Assembly (NCBI GenBank): GCA_016712465.1
Contig: JADJQZ010000001.1
Span: 6,944,001-7,008,000, forward strand
Origin: Candidatus Obscuribacter sp.
Lineage (GTDB): Bacteria > Cyanobacteriota > Vampirovibrionia > Obscuribacterales > Obscuribacteraceae
DNA: 64,000 nucleotides
Direction: 5' to 3'
Below the pieces are notes generated by a model. The model was not told the origin of the DNA. It made no database searches and worked only from the letters and a program-made list of their open reading frames with translations. This document shows positions 51,683 through 58,835 of this stretch, in pieces. How positions within the stretch are numbered: position 1 is the stretch's first letter; each line of letters opens with the position of its first letter. The position numbers and the translations under genes were made by a program.

Positions 51683-52480
51683 TTACTTCTCTGCCAGGGT
51701 CTTCAGCACGGTGTTGGCCAGCACGGCGGCGCCGACATATAGGCTTGTTTCGTCGATGGAGAAGTCCGGCGAGTGATGACTTGCGAATTTCCCCGGTATA
51801 CCCACTCCCAGATATACGAGTGAGCCTGGAACCTTTTCCAGGTAGCGACTGAAGTCGCATCCATAGGTGGTTCTTGTTACGAGGCTGACCTGACTTTTTC
51901 CTAAAAGTTCTACGGCTGACTGTTGCATGATTTCTCGAAAATGCTGATGAGTGCTGCTGTTTAATACAGGCTCCACTACCGCCGCCCTGCCGCTTCGAAT
52001 AGTTGAATCTACGTGAATGCCAAAAACGGCGCTGCAATTATCCAGGGCTCCGGCCTCGATCATCTGGTAGGCAGCGGCATTGGAGGCGTGGCTGGAGAGT
52101 TCTGCTGCCGGCTGGAAGATCAGGCGCAAGGTGCCGGAAGTTTGTCCTCGCAGTCGCCTCGCTATGATACGAGCTGCTCCTATGACGCAAGCCATATTGG
52201 CGTCATGTCCGCAGCCGTGAAAGGCTGCCTGTTTATCGCTTGCCGGCAGAGCATCCATGGCCGTGTGGATAGCCACCACTTTGCCTGCGCCGGTGTCGGC
52301 CAGAAGCCCTGTTTCAGCGATTCCCATTTTCAGCTGGAAGCCGCAAGCCTTCAAGGCGTTGGCTACTGTCTCAGCTGTTGCGGCTTCCTGAAAGGCCGGC
52401 TCCGGTGTGGTCTGGAGCCGACGGCGCAGGGAAAGAATGTCGCTCTGGAGATCTCTGGCTTCATCCAACAAATTGATCAC
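51683..52480 (-). CDS. M20-family amidohydrolase lacking the lid domain
   Basis: A 265-residue protein of the M20/HipO-ILR1 amidohydrolase group. Metal ligands are in place: C90 and H92 in HGCGHD, E127 in FQPAAE, H156 in GIHV and H236 in HHSPDF. The catalytic-base position is Ala126 (family FQPAEE). Normal members are ~390 residues; here the ~115-residue dimerisation/lid domain between GIHV and the C-terminal catalytic part (CDFSRYLEKVPGSLVYLG) is missing, leaving ~45 residues. The frame is clean, so this is a compact variant rather than a decaying gene. It starts with GTG, with AAGGA upstream. Peptidase activity is doubtful; it may be a binding protein. Confidence 0.83.
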   Translation of the reverse strand: MINLLDEARDLQSDILSLRRRLQTTPEPAFQEAATAETVANALKACGFQLKMGIAETGLLADTGAGKVVAIHTAMDALPASDKQAAFHGCGHDANMACVIGAARIIARRLRGQTSGTLRLIFQPAAELSSHASNAAAYQMIEAGALDNCSAVFGIHVDSTIRSGRAAVVEPVLNSSTHQHFREIMQQSAVELLGKSQVSLVTRTTYGCDFSRYLEKVPGSLVYLGVGIPGKFASHHSPDFSIDETSLYVGAAVLANTVLKTLAEK

Positions 52481-53080
52481 TATGGATCTTGTCCTTAAGG
52501 TTGAGTGCGGCGTGAGGTGCCGTTCCTTACTTCACCCAAGTATAAACGGAAGAGTGTCGGTGCACCGGCAGGGGGTCATATAATTTGCGCCAAACGACAG
52601 AATCCTAGTTCGAGCCGGCCGCCCTGTCCTGCTGGAACACCCTGAGAATGTCTTGCTCCGCTCTCCGAAATATGGCGAATTTTGCCATATTTGGCGGCTC
52701 TGTCAGTTAGTTCAACTGCGGTACCTGACGCTACCTGGTGCGAGGGTTATAAATTACCTATCCTGCCCTTACAGCCTTGTATGAAGCGCTTGGGGTCGGT
52801 TAGGAATTGGAATCACTCCCTCCCTATCCACCCAGGTCAATCTACCTAGCTGAAGCAAATTACAAAGCCGCCAGACAACTCCGATTGCATCCGATTCCGG
52901 ATGCGCGATAGAAGTCTGGGGCAGTCTGGGGCGGAAGGGGATCAGTGAGTAAAGACCGCACAGCGTGGAAGTGCCCGAGCACTCTTCGCACTGTGTCCTG
53001 CAACGGCAATCGAGTCTGCCTGACCTGACCTGATCTGAATGGATTACTGGTTGGCAGCCGATTAAAGACAAGGAAGCAAA
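52481..53080. other. Intergenic region with AT-rich inverted repeat
   Basis: About 600 bp between the M20 gene (minus) and a small plus-strand gene. Holds the inverted repeat at 52668-52692 and short direct repeats (GTCTGGGGC near 52913 and CCTGA tandem near 53023). An open frame on the minus strand (52769-53251) is antisense to the next gene and is not supported. Confidence 0.45.
52668..52692. promoter_or_regulatory. Perfect 9-bp AT-rich inverted repeat
   Basis: AAATATGGC (52668-52676) and GCCATATTT (52684-52692) flank a 7-nt spacer. The symmetry and spacing suit a dimeric regulator site; there is no U-tract that would make it a terminator. It lies about 190 bp upstream of the M20 gene start. 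Confidence 0.5.
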
Positions 53081-53299
53081 ATGAACCTCGATCAAGTCAA
53101 ACCCGGCCTGAAAGTTCGCATCGTCGCCCTCAACTCTACCCAGGGATTTATCCTTCGTAAGGATTACATGAATAATCGCAGACTGGGCGCAGTGGGCGTC
53201 ATCAAAGGCTTTGTCGGAGGCCACGGTGGTGATGTCTGGTGGGTGGAACATGACGGCACGTTGGCACCCTACTGCTTCGACGAGTTTGTGCCGGCGTGA
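53081..53299 (+). CDS. Small beta-rich hypothetical protein
   Basis: A 72-residue protein (MNLDQVKPGLKVRIVALN; then GAVGVIKGFVGGHGGDVWWVEHD; end FDEFVPA) that reads as a small SH3-like beta barrel. This kind of short barrel is often a nucleic-acid or protein adaptor. AAGGAAG precedes the ATG. The gene lies 75 bp before another small gene on the same strand. Confidence 0.68.
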   Translation: MNLDQVKPGLKVRIVALNSTQGFILRKDYMNNRRLGAVGVIKGFVGGHGGDVWWVEHDGTLAPYCFDEFVPA

Positions 53300-53374
53300 C
53301 TGATCTCGCTGCCGGGAAGGAGCGAAGCTAACTCGTGTAGCGGCGCTTTTTGAAGTTTATTGGTGGAGGCGGTT

Positions 53375-53812
53375 ATGAACGAACAGTTTATGCAATTGAA
53401 GAAGGCTCTGTTGCTTCGTCTGGGACAGAGAGCGAGTCAACACCTGGAGGCAGTGAACTTTGTCCCACTGACCGATACGGGTAGAGGTGGTGCTGAGCAC
53501 TGTTGGCAGGTGGAGGAGAATCGTCGCCACAATGCTCGCCTGGCCAATGCTGCTTCGGCAGCGGCGGCGCCCTATCTGAGCCTGGCCGATCAAGTTCGCT
53601 CTAGCTCGGAGGTGAAGTCTCTTATGGAGATTGTGCTTCGGGCGGTCAAGATTCAGATTTGCCGGCAGGAGGATTTGCCTCTTCGTGAACACGGGTTCAT
53701 TGACAGCGACGCTGTTTTGACCCGGCTCAAGCCCCATAGGAGTAACGATGGTGAGCATCTTGAGCTGTTGCTTACTACCTACAACAACTTGCTTTATCTA
53801 ACCTTGCGTTAG
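53375..53812 (+). CDS. Hypothetical helical protein
   Basis: A 145-residue soluble protein, mainly helical (KKALLLRLGQRASQHLEAV, SLMEIVLRAVKIQICRQ, HLELLLTTYNNLLYLTLR). The ATG at 53375 has TGGAGG upstream; a frame-open TTG at 53360 is less likely. No family is recognised. A hairpin follows 28 nt after the stop. Confidence 0.6.
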   Translation: MNEQFMQLKKALLLRLGQRASQHLEAVNFVPLTDTGRGGAEHCWQVEENRRHNARLANAASAAAAPYLSLADQVRSSSEVKSLMEIVLRAVKIQICRQEDLPLREHGFIDSDAVLTRLKPHRSNDGEHLELLLTTYNNLLYLTLR

Positions 53813-53840
53813 AACTGCTTCCCAGCAGCTATTTCAAGAC

Positions 53841-53868
53841 GGCAGGATCTCCGATGTTTGATCCTGCC
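53841..53868 (+). terminator. Terminator-like hairpin
   Basis: GGCAGGATC (53841-53849) pairs with GATCCTGCC (53860-53868) with a 10-nt loop, followed by GTTGCTGTT. The U-content is modest. Confidence 0.6.
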
Positions 53869-53941
53869 GTTGCTGTTAATTGCTACTAGAGAAGCCGGGT
53901 TTCTTCTTTTTTGGATTGGTATACGATACCATATCGTAAGG

Positions 53942-54000
53942 GGCGAAAAAAAGAAGACGCCGGAGGAACCGGAAGATTGCATTGCTGCAAGTTCCGGTCC
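53942..54000 (-). terminator. Terminator of the metalloprotease gene
   Basis: On the minus strand, GACCGGAA and TTCCGGTTC form a stem around a loop that itself contains TGCAG/GCAAT pairing. CTCCGGCGTC and a TTCTTTTTTTC run follow. It lies about 50 nt past the stop codon at 54048. A 7-bp palindromic pair TACGATA/TATCGTA (53922-53938) lies next to it. Confidence 0.6.
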
Positions 54001-54017
54001 CCCCTTTGTCTTCAGTG

Positions 54018-54025
54018 GCTAGCGC
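54018..54025 (+). repeat. Intergenic GCTAGCGC motif
   Basis: Exact copy of the recurring 8-mer, 22 bp from the stop of the metalloprotease gene. Confidence 0.5.
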
Positions 54026-54047
54026 CGGTTAGGGCGCCAACCTGACC

Positions 54048-55880
54048 TCAGCGGCGACGACGACGACCGCCGGTGGCGCCCGCCGTGTTGCCCTGTCCGC
54101 TGGTGATGCCGCGCTTGTCGAAATTGCTCTCGATGGCGCTGCGGTTGGCACCGTTCAACAACTGCTGGTCGGCAGTGATGAGGGCGCGGCGCAGGTCGCG
54201 GAAGGTCACGCGGGAAGCGGGGACCAGAGCCAGCGCCATCAGGTAGATGCGCGCGTAGTTCTCCAGAGCCGCCTCCAGCTTGGCACCGTCGTCGGTGACG
54301 TCGGCACCGGTGGCCATCGCTTCCAGCAGGTCGGCCAGTGCGCCGCCGACGATTTCACCGTCGTCGTGCACCTCACCGGTCTTGTCACGCACCGTCTTGC
54401 CGTTGCGCTGCTTGCGGATACCATCCGGCGGCAACGCGTAGGCGCCGATGATGCGCGGGTCGACCTTGATGTCGGAACGGCTGACCGGGTAGTTGATGAG
54501 CCCGCCGAACTTGAGGCGGAAGAGATAGCTCACCAGGATCTGCCCGAGCACGTCGCCGGTGGCTTCGTGGATGGCACCACCTTCGTTGCCAGGCAAGTCC
54601 TTGCCCGGCGCCTGGATGGTGACGATGCCGTGGCCGTTCTCGTGCCAGCTCACGCCCAGGTCGAGGAAGATGTCCTGCACCAGACCGGCGCCGATTCCGG
54701 AGCCGATGCCGATGTGCACCTCCCAGTTCTCCGGGTCGAGGTAGGCGTTGTCGCGCACGCTCGGGTCGTTCATGTAGACCTTGAGCGGTTCGTACTTGGT
54801 CTTCATGCCCAGCTTTTCCATCCAGACGAGCTGGGTGTTGAGGGCGATGAAGGTGACCACGGCGGCGAACTCGTCCTTCTCCTTGGCGGAGTCGAAGTTG
54901 TACGTGCCGTCTGCCTTGGCCTTCACCTCCACCCACTTGCGGTTCTTGCGAACCAGCATCACCATCCGGTGGTTCTTGAGGGTGGTGGCGTCAGGCAGGT
55001 CTTCCACGTAGTGGTCGACCACCTGCTTGGCCACGGACACCTTGGGATCCGGGATGCGCAGCAGCGTCTTGGCCGCGATGCGGTTCAGACCGACCTGGGT
55101 GCGCTGGTTGGCGATGGAGAAGTGGAGCTTGGACTCGTGGTAGACGACCTCGCCGGTGCGCGCCTTGACCAGCATCTGCATGAGCTGGCGGGGTTCGCAG
55201 ATGGAGAGTTCCACCTCGTAGACCGGATCGAAGCGACCCTCATGCTCGGAGAGCACGAGTTCCGCCTTGGCCGAGCAGGTCTGAAGACCGCCGGTGAGTT
55301 CGCGAGCGAACTGCTTGGCGTCCTTGCCGATCTTGGCGATCAGCGACTCCATGTGCTTCTTGGCCGCCTCCTTGGCTGCCTCCTCGCTGATGACCTTGCC
55401 CAGGACCTTGCGGGCCGGGAAGACCTTGAGTGTGGAGTTGACGCTGAACACGTCGCCCTTGCTGTTCATGTGCACGCCGATGGAGCCGTTGCGCACGCGC
55501 AGCTTGCGGCCGCACTTGAGGGTGATGAACTGCTTGTAGTCGACGCGGTGCCCGTAGGGCAGTGCCTCGCTCTCGCCTTCGTCCAGTTCGATGCCCTCGA
55601 GGTCGAGAGCCTTGAACACCGGCGCGGTAGCCAGGAAGGCGGCGGCATGAGCCCGGGCGTCACCGGTGAAGGTGGCTCCGGAGAACAGCGTCTGCTTCGT
55701 GGCGACGAGGTGCCGAACGTGACCGGTGCGGTCGAACTCGAGTTCGAGCTCGGGGTTGCGGTTGACGAGCTGGTCGATGGCCTGACCGAGGAGACCAGAC
55801 GGCTTGCGCGAGAACGCGACAGGACGCTTGGCGGGGGTCGGACCAAACACATGATGGAGCTTTGATTCGATGATGTTCAT
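54048..55880 (-). CDS. M36/M4-like zinc metalloprotease with FTP-type propeptide
   Basis: A 610-residue gluzincin. The N-terminal ~230 residues look like a fungalysin/thermolysin propeptide (YEVELSICEPRQLMQMLVKARTGEVVYHES is typical of the PepSY/FTP end). The zinc motif is HENGH (H413, E414, H417), with the third ligand E439 in GGAIHEATGDVLG. DDGEIVGGALADLLEA recalls the M36 GE--A--L-D motif. The tail is Arg-rich (GGRRRRR). Unlike secreted M4/M36 proteases, no signal peptide is visible, so it may be cytosolic or exported by another route. The ATG has AGAGGT 6 nt upstream. Strong G/C-ending codon bias suggests high expression. Confidence 0.82.
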   Translation of the reverse strand: MNIIESKLHHVFGPTPAKRPVAFSRKPSGLLGQAIDQLVNRNPELELEFDRTGHVRHLVATKQTLFSGATFTGDARAHAAAFLATAPVFKALDLEGIELDEGESEALPYGHRVDYKQFITLKCGRKLRVRNGSIGVHMNSKGDVFSVNSTLKVFPARKVLGKVISEEAAKEAAKKHMESLIAKIGKDAKQFARELTGGLQTCSAKAELVLSEHEGRFDPVYEVELSICEPRQLMQMLVKARTGEVVYHESKLHFSIANQRTQVGLNRIAAKTLLRIPDPKVSVAKQVVDHYVEDLPDATTLKNHRMVMLVRKNRKWVEVKAKADGTYNFDSAKEKDEFAAVVTFIALNTQLVWMEKLGMKTKYEPLKVYMNDPSVRDNAYLDPENWEVHIGIGSGIGAGLVQDIFLDLGVSWHENGHGIVTIQAPGKDLPGNEGGAIHEATGDVLGQILVSYLFRLKFGGLINYPVSRSDIKVDPRIIGAYALPPDGIRKQRNGKTVRDKTGEVHDDGEIVGGALADLLEAMATGADVTDDGAKLEAALENYARIYLMALALVPASRVTFRDLRRALITADQQLLNGANRSAIESNFDKRGITSGQGNTAGATGGRRRRR

Positions 55881-56958
55881 AGAAAAACCTCTTTCTTGAG
55901 TTGTGAACCGATACGAGCCAGGCGGAATGCCTGTCTTGATGGTTCTGTTCCAGTTAGAAGAAACAAACGGATGGTTCGGTCACGGGACCGGACCTTCCAC
56001 TAGACCCTTGTGCTCAGCCTGTACCGACAAAGCTCTCCACGCCTCTTTCAAGCTCCTTTAACTTCGGCTGGTGACTAAGTCCACCAGAGGAGAAAGAGAA
56101 AAGCATAGGTAGCGGGAATTACAGTGTTTAGTCGGTGAAAAGATCCAGGAGAGAGAATTAGGGAATAGTATGTCTACCGTAGATATTCTTGGGTCTTAGC
56201 TCAATGGTTTTCTCATGAGATCCGGTTAATACAATTCGCGCAGCCAGGTCAGCAATGAGTTTTAGGGTTTTTCGCTTTCAGGGCGGGGGACTGTGTCGGG
56301 CCCTTTTACTACTGCTGCAGAGCGCTGCCGATCACTTGTGAGAACTCGGTGAACTTGCAAATGATTCCCGTCAAAATGGTCGGGATTTTGATTAATTGCC
56401 TAGCTGCGCTAGGTCCATTTTTGGGTTGCGCTAGCCAGGCCTAACCATTGAATGAAACTAGTAATTACTATTCATAGAGAAAGCCAAACTAAGTATTTCA
56501 GCCCAGATAGTCGAGCTAGCATATGTTATGAGTTGGTTCTAATGGGGAAATTCACCACAGGCCGATTTTCTGCCTTTTCTTGAGAAGTGGCTCGTTTGCA
56601 GCCTTTAAGGGGGGCGCTGATGCTCGTTTCGCTAATTGTGAGACGGCGCTAAGGCGGTGCATCCAAAGATTAACAATGCATCGTTTGAGGTTACTTTTGA
56701 AACTTTCTCTTGCCTCTCTTGATAACTTTCGTTTAAGTTCCAGATATCCATTTTCACTCTTTAACCCAAAAGGTTTTCCAACAAAGCGCATCTCTCCAGC
56801 ACATAGGCTTTTCAACCACCGCCACTGACTCGCAATCGCGAGTGTGAGCATGTCCGGTAGATGAGCCTCTGCTGTAGTAGCTGCGTGAGTCCGGGTTGGA
56901 AGGTCTGGTCTTGGAAATGGAACACTTAACCCGCCGGAAAGAAAGGACCTCTCAAACT
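55881..56958. other. Long AT-rich intergenic region
   Basis: About 1,080 bp. It holds a CCTAGC/GCTAGG inverted repeat (about 56399-56413), one GCGCTAGC (56428-56435) and an ACTCGC/GCGAGT palindrome near 56827. A 99-codon minus-strand open frame (56552-56851) has basic composition but no ribosome site or domain and is not called. This should contain the divergent promoters for the metalloprotease and the Zn-protein run. Confidence 0.5.
56428..56435 (+). repeat. Intergenic GCGCTAGC motif
   Basis: Exact reverse-complement copy of the recurring 8-mer, next to a CCTAGC/GCTAGG inverted repeat. Confidence 0.5.
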
Positions 56959-57645
56959 ATGAAAATCGTTGGAACCTCTGTCTGCCCTGCCTGCGCTCTG
57001 TCCGGTCATGACGGTGACTCCTGCCGCGCCAACCTCCTCGACAACGGTCACGTTGCTTGCTACACCTGTGGCAGCATCACCGAGCCCGTGCCCGAAGATG
57101 TGCGTCAGTCTGTTCGCCAGATGCCCGCCGGCATTGCCATCGTGGTGGCCAACCTGTTCCGGTCCCGTGACGAGGACGCCCCCGGTCTGAAGCTCATCTA
57201 CGAGCGCAACGGCCTGGGTCACATCTCTCATGACCGCGCCGTCGCTGCCGTGGCTCACGGTTGTGTCGAAGCGCTTCTGGAAGCTGACGCTCTCGTCACC
57301 CTCGTCTTCGCCAGCGTCGACCAGACGGCTCGTCTGGAACTGCGCTACGACAAGACGCAGGCGCCGAAGCTCTCTCCGGATGCCATCAACCGGCTTTTCA
57401 ACGGCGGCTTCTACATTTCCGAGCCCAAAGCCGGCACGCCGGCGTTCATGGCTCAGGAGATGGAGCAAGTTCTTCGCACGCGCGCCTGTCCCCCGGACAT
57501 GGCCGCGGCTTGCGCTCGCCTCATGCTCAACCAGTTCACGGTGCAACACACCAATCTGGATGATCGCATGCGTCGCGTGCTGCTTCGTTTCACCGACCCC
57601 GTCACGTCGGTGGAAATCACGGCGGAGTGCACCTACTGCCTCTAG
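56959..57645 (+). CDS. Zinc-finger-like hypothetical protein
   Basis: A 228-residue protein with an N-terminal zinc-ribbon-like motif (CPAC at ~10-13, a later Cys in DSCRAN, and CYTC at ~35-38). An alpha/beta body (GIAIVVANLFRSRDED, ALVTLVFASVDQTARLEL) and a Cys-ending tail (ECTYCL) follow. AAAGGA lies 11 nt before the ATG; the frame is open 21 codons further upstream. I recognise no family. It is first in a GC-rich plus-strand run with an HAD-like protein and TruD. Confidence 0.65.
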   Translation: MKIVGTSVCPACALSGHDGDSCRANLLDNGHVACYTCGSITEPVPEDVRQSVRQMPAGIAIVVANLFRSRDEDAPGLKLIYERNGLGHISHDRAVAAVAHGCVEALLEADALVTLVFASVDQTARLELRYDKTQAPKLSPDAINRLFNGGFYISEPKAGTPAFMAQEMEQVLRTRACPPDMAAACARLMLNQFTVQHTNLDDRMRRVLLRFTDPVTSVEITAECTYCL

Positions 57646-57677
57646 GCGTCGTGCCTGGAGCTACTCTGCCCGAGTGA

Positions 57678-57713
57678 CAGGGGAAGGAAGGTGACCACAC
57701 ACCCCATCCCCTG
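57678..57713 (+). terminator. Hairpin between the Zn protein and the leader peptide
   Basis: CAGGGGA (57678-57684) pairs with TCCCCTG (57707-57713) around a 22-nt loop. It lacks a T-run, so it may be a processing or attenuation structure rather than a full terminator. Confidence 0.4.
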
Positions 57714-57757
57714 ACGACTAGCCTCTTGCCACATCGCTCTCTTTCAGGAGTAAGCAA

Positions 57758-57859
57758 ATGGCTGTTCAACGTATCAAATCTGTACTGAAACCACGTGTCC
57801 GTCTCATGCTGTGGCATGGGACAGGCCAAAACTTTCACATGGAAGGAGCCAAACTATGA
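57758..57859 (+). CDS. 33-residue basic leader peptide coupled to the HAD gene
   Basis: ATG at 57758 with AGGAG 8 nt upstream; the stop TGA (57857-57859) overlaps the HAD start ATG (57856) as ATGA. The peptide is basic and hydrophobic (MAVQRIKSVLKPRVRLML, then WHGTGQNFHMEGAKL). It also carries the HAD gene's own GGAAGGAG site within its last codons. The arrangement strongly suggests translational coupling. Whether the peptide itself has a function is unknown. Confidence 0.6.
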   Translation: MAVQRIKSVLKPRVRLMLWHGTGQNFHMEGAKL

Positions 57860-58632
57860 CTGCTCCAGTCGGTATTTCACTCAACAGTCCCAAATGGGAA
57901 CTGCGGAAACTGCCCGCGGTTATCTGGTGGGACCTGTGGGGAACGATCGCGCGCTCGGACAACCGGGAGCCGATTCTGCACCTGCAGAAAATCCTCAAGT
58001 TTCACACGGAGTCCATCGACGTCAAGGACGTGCGTTCGGTGGATCCTGACTTCCTGCGTGTCTGTCTGACCACCAATGTGCCCCATCCGGTGCGTCACGG
58101 TGAGCAGGACCCTGTCGGGTTCATCCGCTCCGTAGCCCGTCCCTTTGGGCTGACTGTGGAACCGGAGATGGTTCCGCTGTTCAACGAGGTGACGCACAAG
58201 GAGTCGCAGTGCGCCCTCATGTTCTTCGACACAAGGAAGGTTCTCAAGGAACTCAAGGCGCGCGGTTTGCGCAATGGGCTCATCTCGAACCTCTGGGGCT
58301 TCCCGGTCAAGACCTTGTTCGAAGAGGAAAGTCTGGGCAAGTTCATCCCGCCGGAGCTGCGCGTGTACTCCTTCGAGGAAGGTTACGCCAAGCCTGATGT
58401 CGAGCTGTTCCGTCGCGCTTGTCTGCGTGCCGGCGTGGCCCCCGAGGATTGCTTGATGATCGGGGATCATCTCGAAAACGACATTCTGCCGGCAATTGCC
58501 CTGGGCATGCGGACGGTCCTCATCGACCGCGAGCACGTCTATCGTCCCGACCAAGTACCGGAGGAAACGCTTCACATCGACAAGATGGAGACGCTCCTCG
58601 ACTACCTGCCGTCCTCGGGTGTCAACGCCTGA
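57856..58632 (+). CDS. HAD-superfamily protein with altered motif I
   Basis: A 258-residue protein with HAD motifs: I, VIWWDLWGT (D26 nucleophile; the usual second Asp is W28); II, GLISNLWGF; III, GYAKPDVELFRRA; IV, MIGDHLENDI. The cap region between I and II is helical. In HAD phosphatases the second Asp of DxD acts as acid/base, so Trp there argues for altered chemistry or a non-phosphatase role. GGAAGGAG precedes the ATG. It lies downstream of its overlapping leader peptide and upstream of TruD. Confidence 0.8.
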   Translation: MTAPVGISLNSPKWELRKLPAVIWWDLWGTIARSDNREPILHLQKILKFHTESIDVKDVRSVDPDFLRVCLTTNVPHPVRHGEQDPVGFIRSVARPFGLTVEPEMVPLFNEVTHKESQCALMFFDTRKVLKELKARGLRNGLISNLWGFPVKTLFEEESLGKFIPPELRVYSFEEGYAKPDVELFRRACLRAGVAPEDCLMIGDHLENDILPAIALGMRTVLIDREHVYRPDQVPEETLHIDKMETLLDYLPSSGVNA

Positions 58633-58835
58633 GGGTAGCACCATCTGTAAATAGAAAGTCTCTGTTGGAAGGCTAGACCGTCTAGCGGTCAACTCATGGA
58701 GGTGGAGCAAGTCGTTCCGCCTCCTGCCGGTTGGTCGTGGTCAGCAATAGGCCCGGATTATCTGGGTCGCCTTCCGCTCTGTCCTAACAACGGGGGTGGT
58801 GCAATTGCCGCCCCAACATCACAGAGGTGTATACC

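Noticed and set aside
51683..52480. M20 gene as a pseudogene
   Set aside because: Short, but the frame is intact, metal ligands and the C-terminal catalytic half are well kept, and the deletion is exactly the lid domain; better seen as a compact variant.
52769..53251. 160-codon minus-strand open frame
   Set aside because: Antisense to the 72-residue gene at 53081, which has a good ribosome site and protein-like sequence.
54366..55865. 499-codon plus-strand open frame
   Set aside because: Antisense of the metalloprotease with the HENGH and GE--A motifs; composition of a shadow frame.
56552..56851. 99-codon minus-strand open frame in the long gap
   Set aside because: Basic composition but no ribosome site, no domain and an equally long frame on the other strand; could be a decayed gene but not supported.
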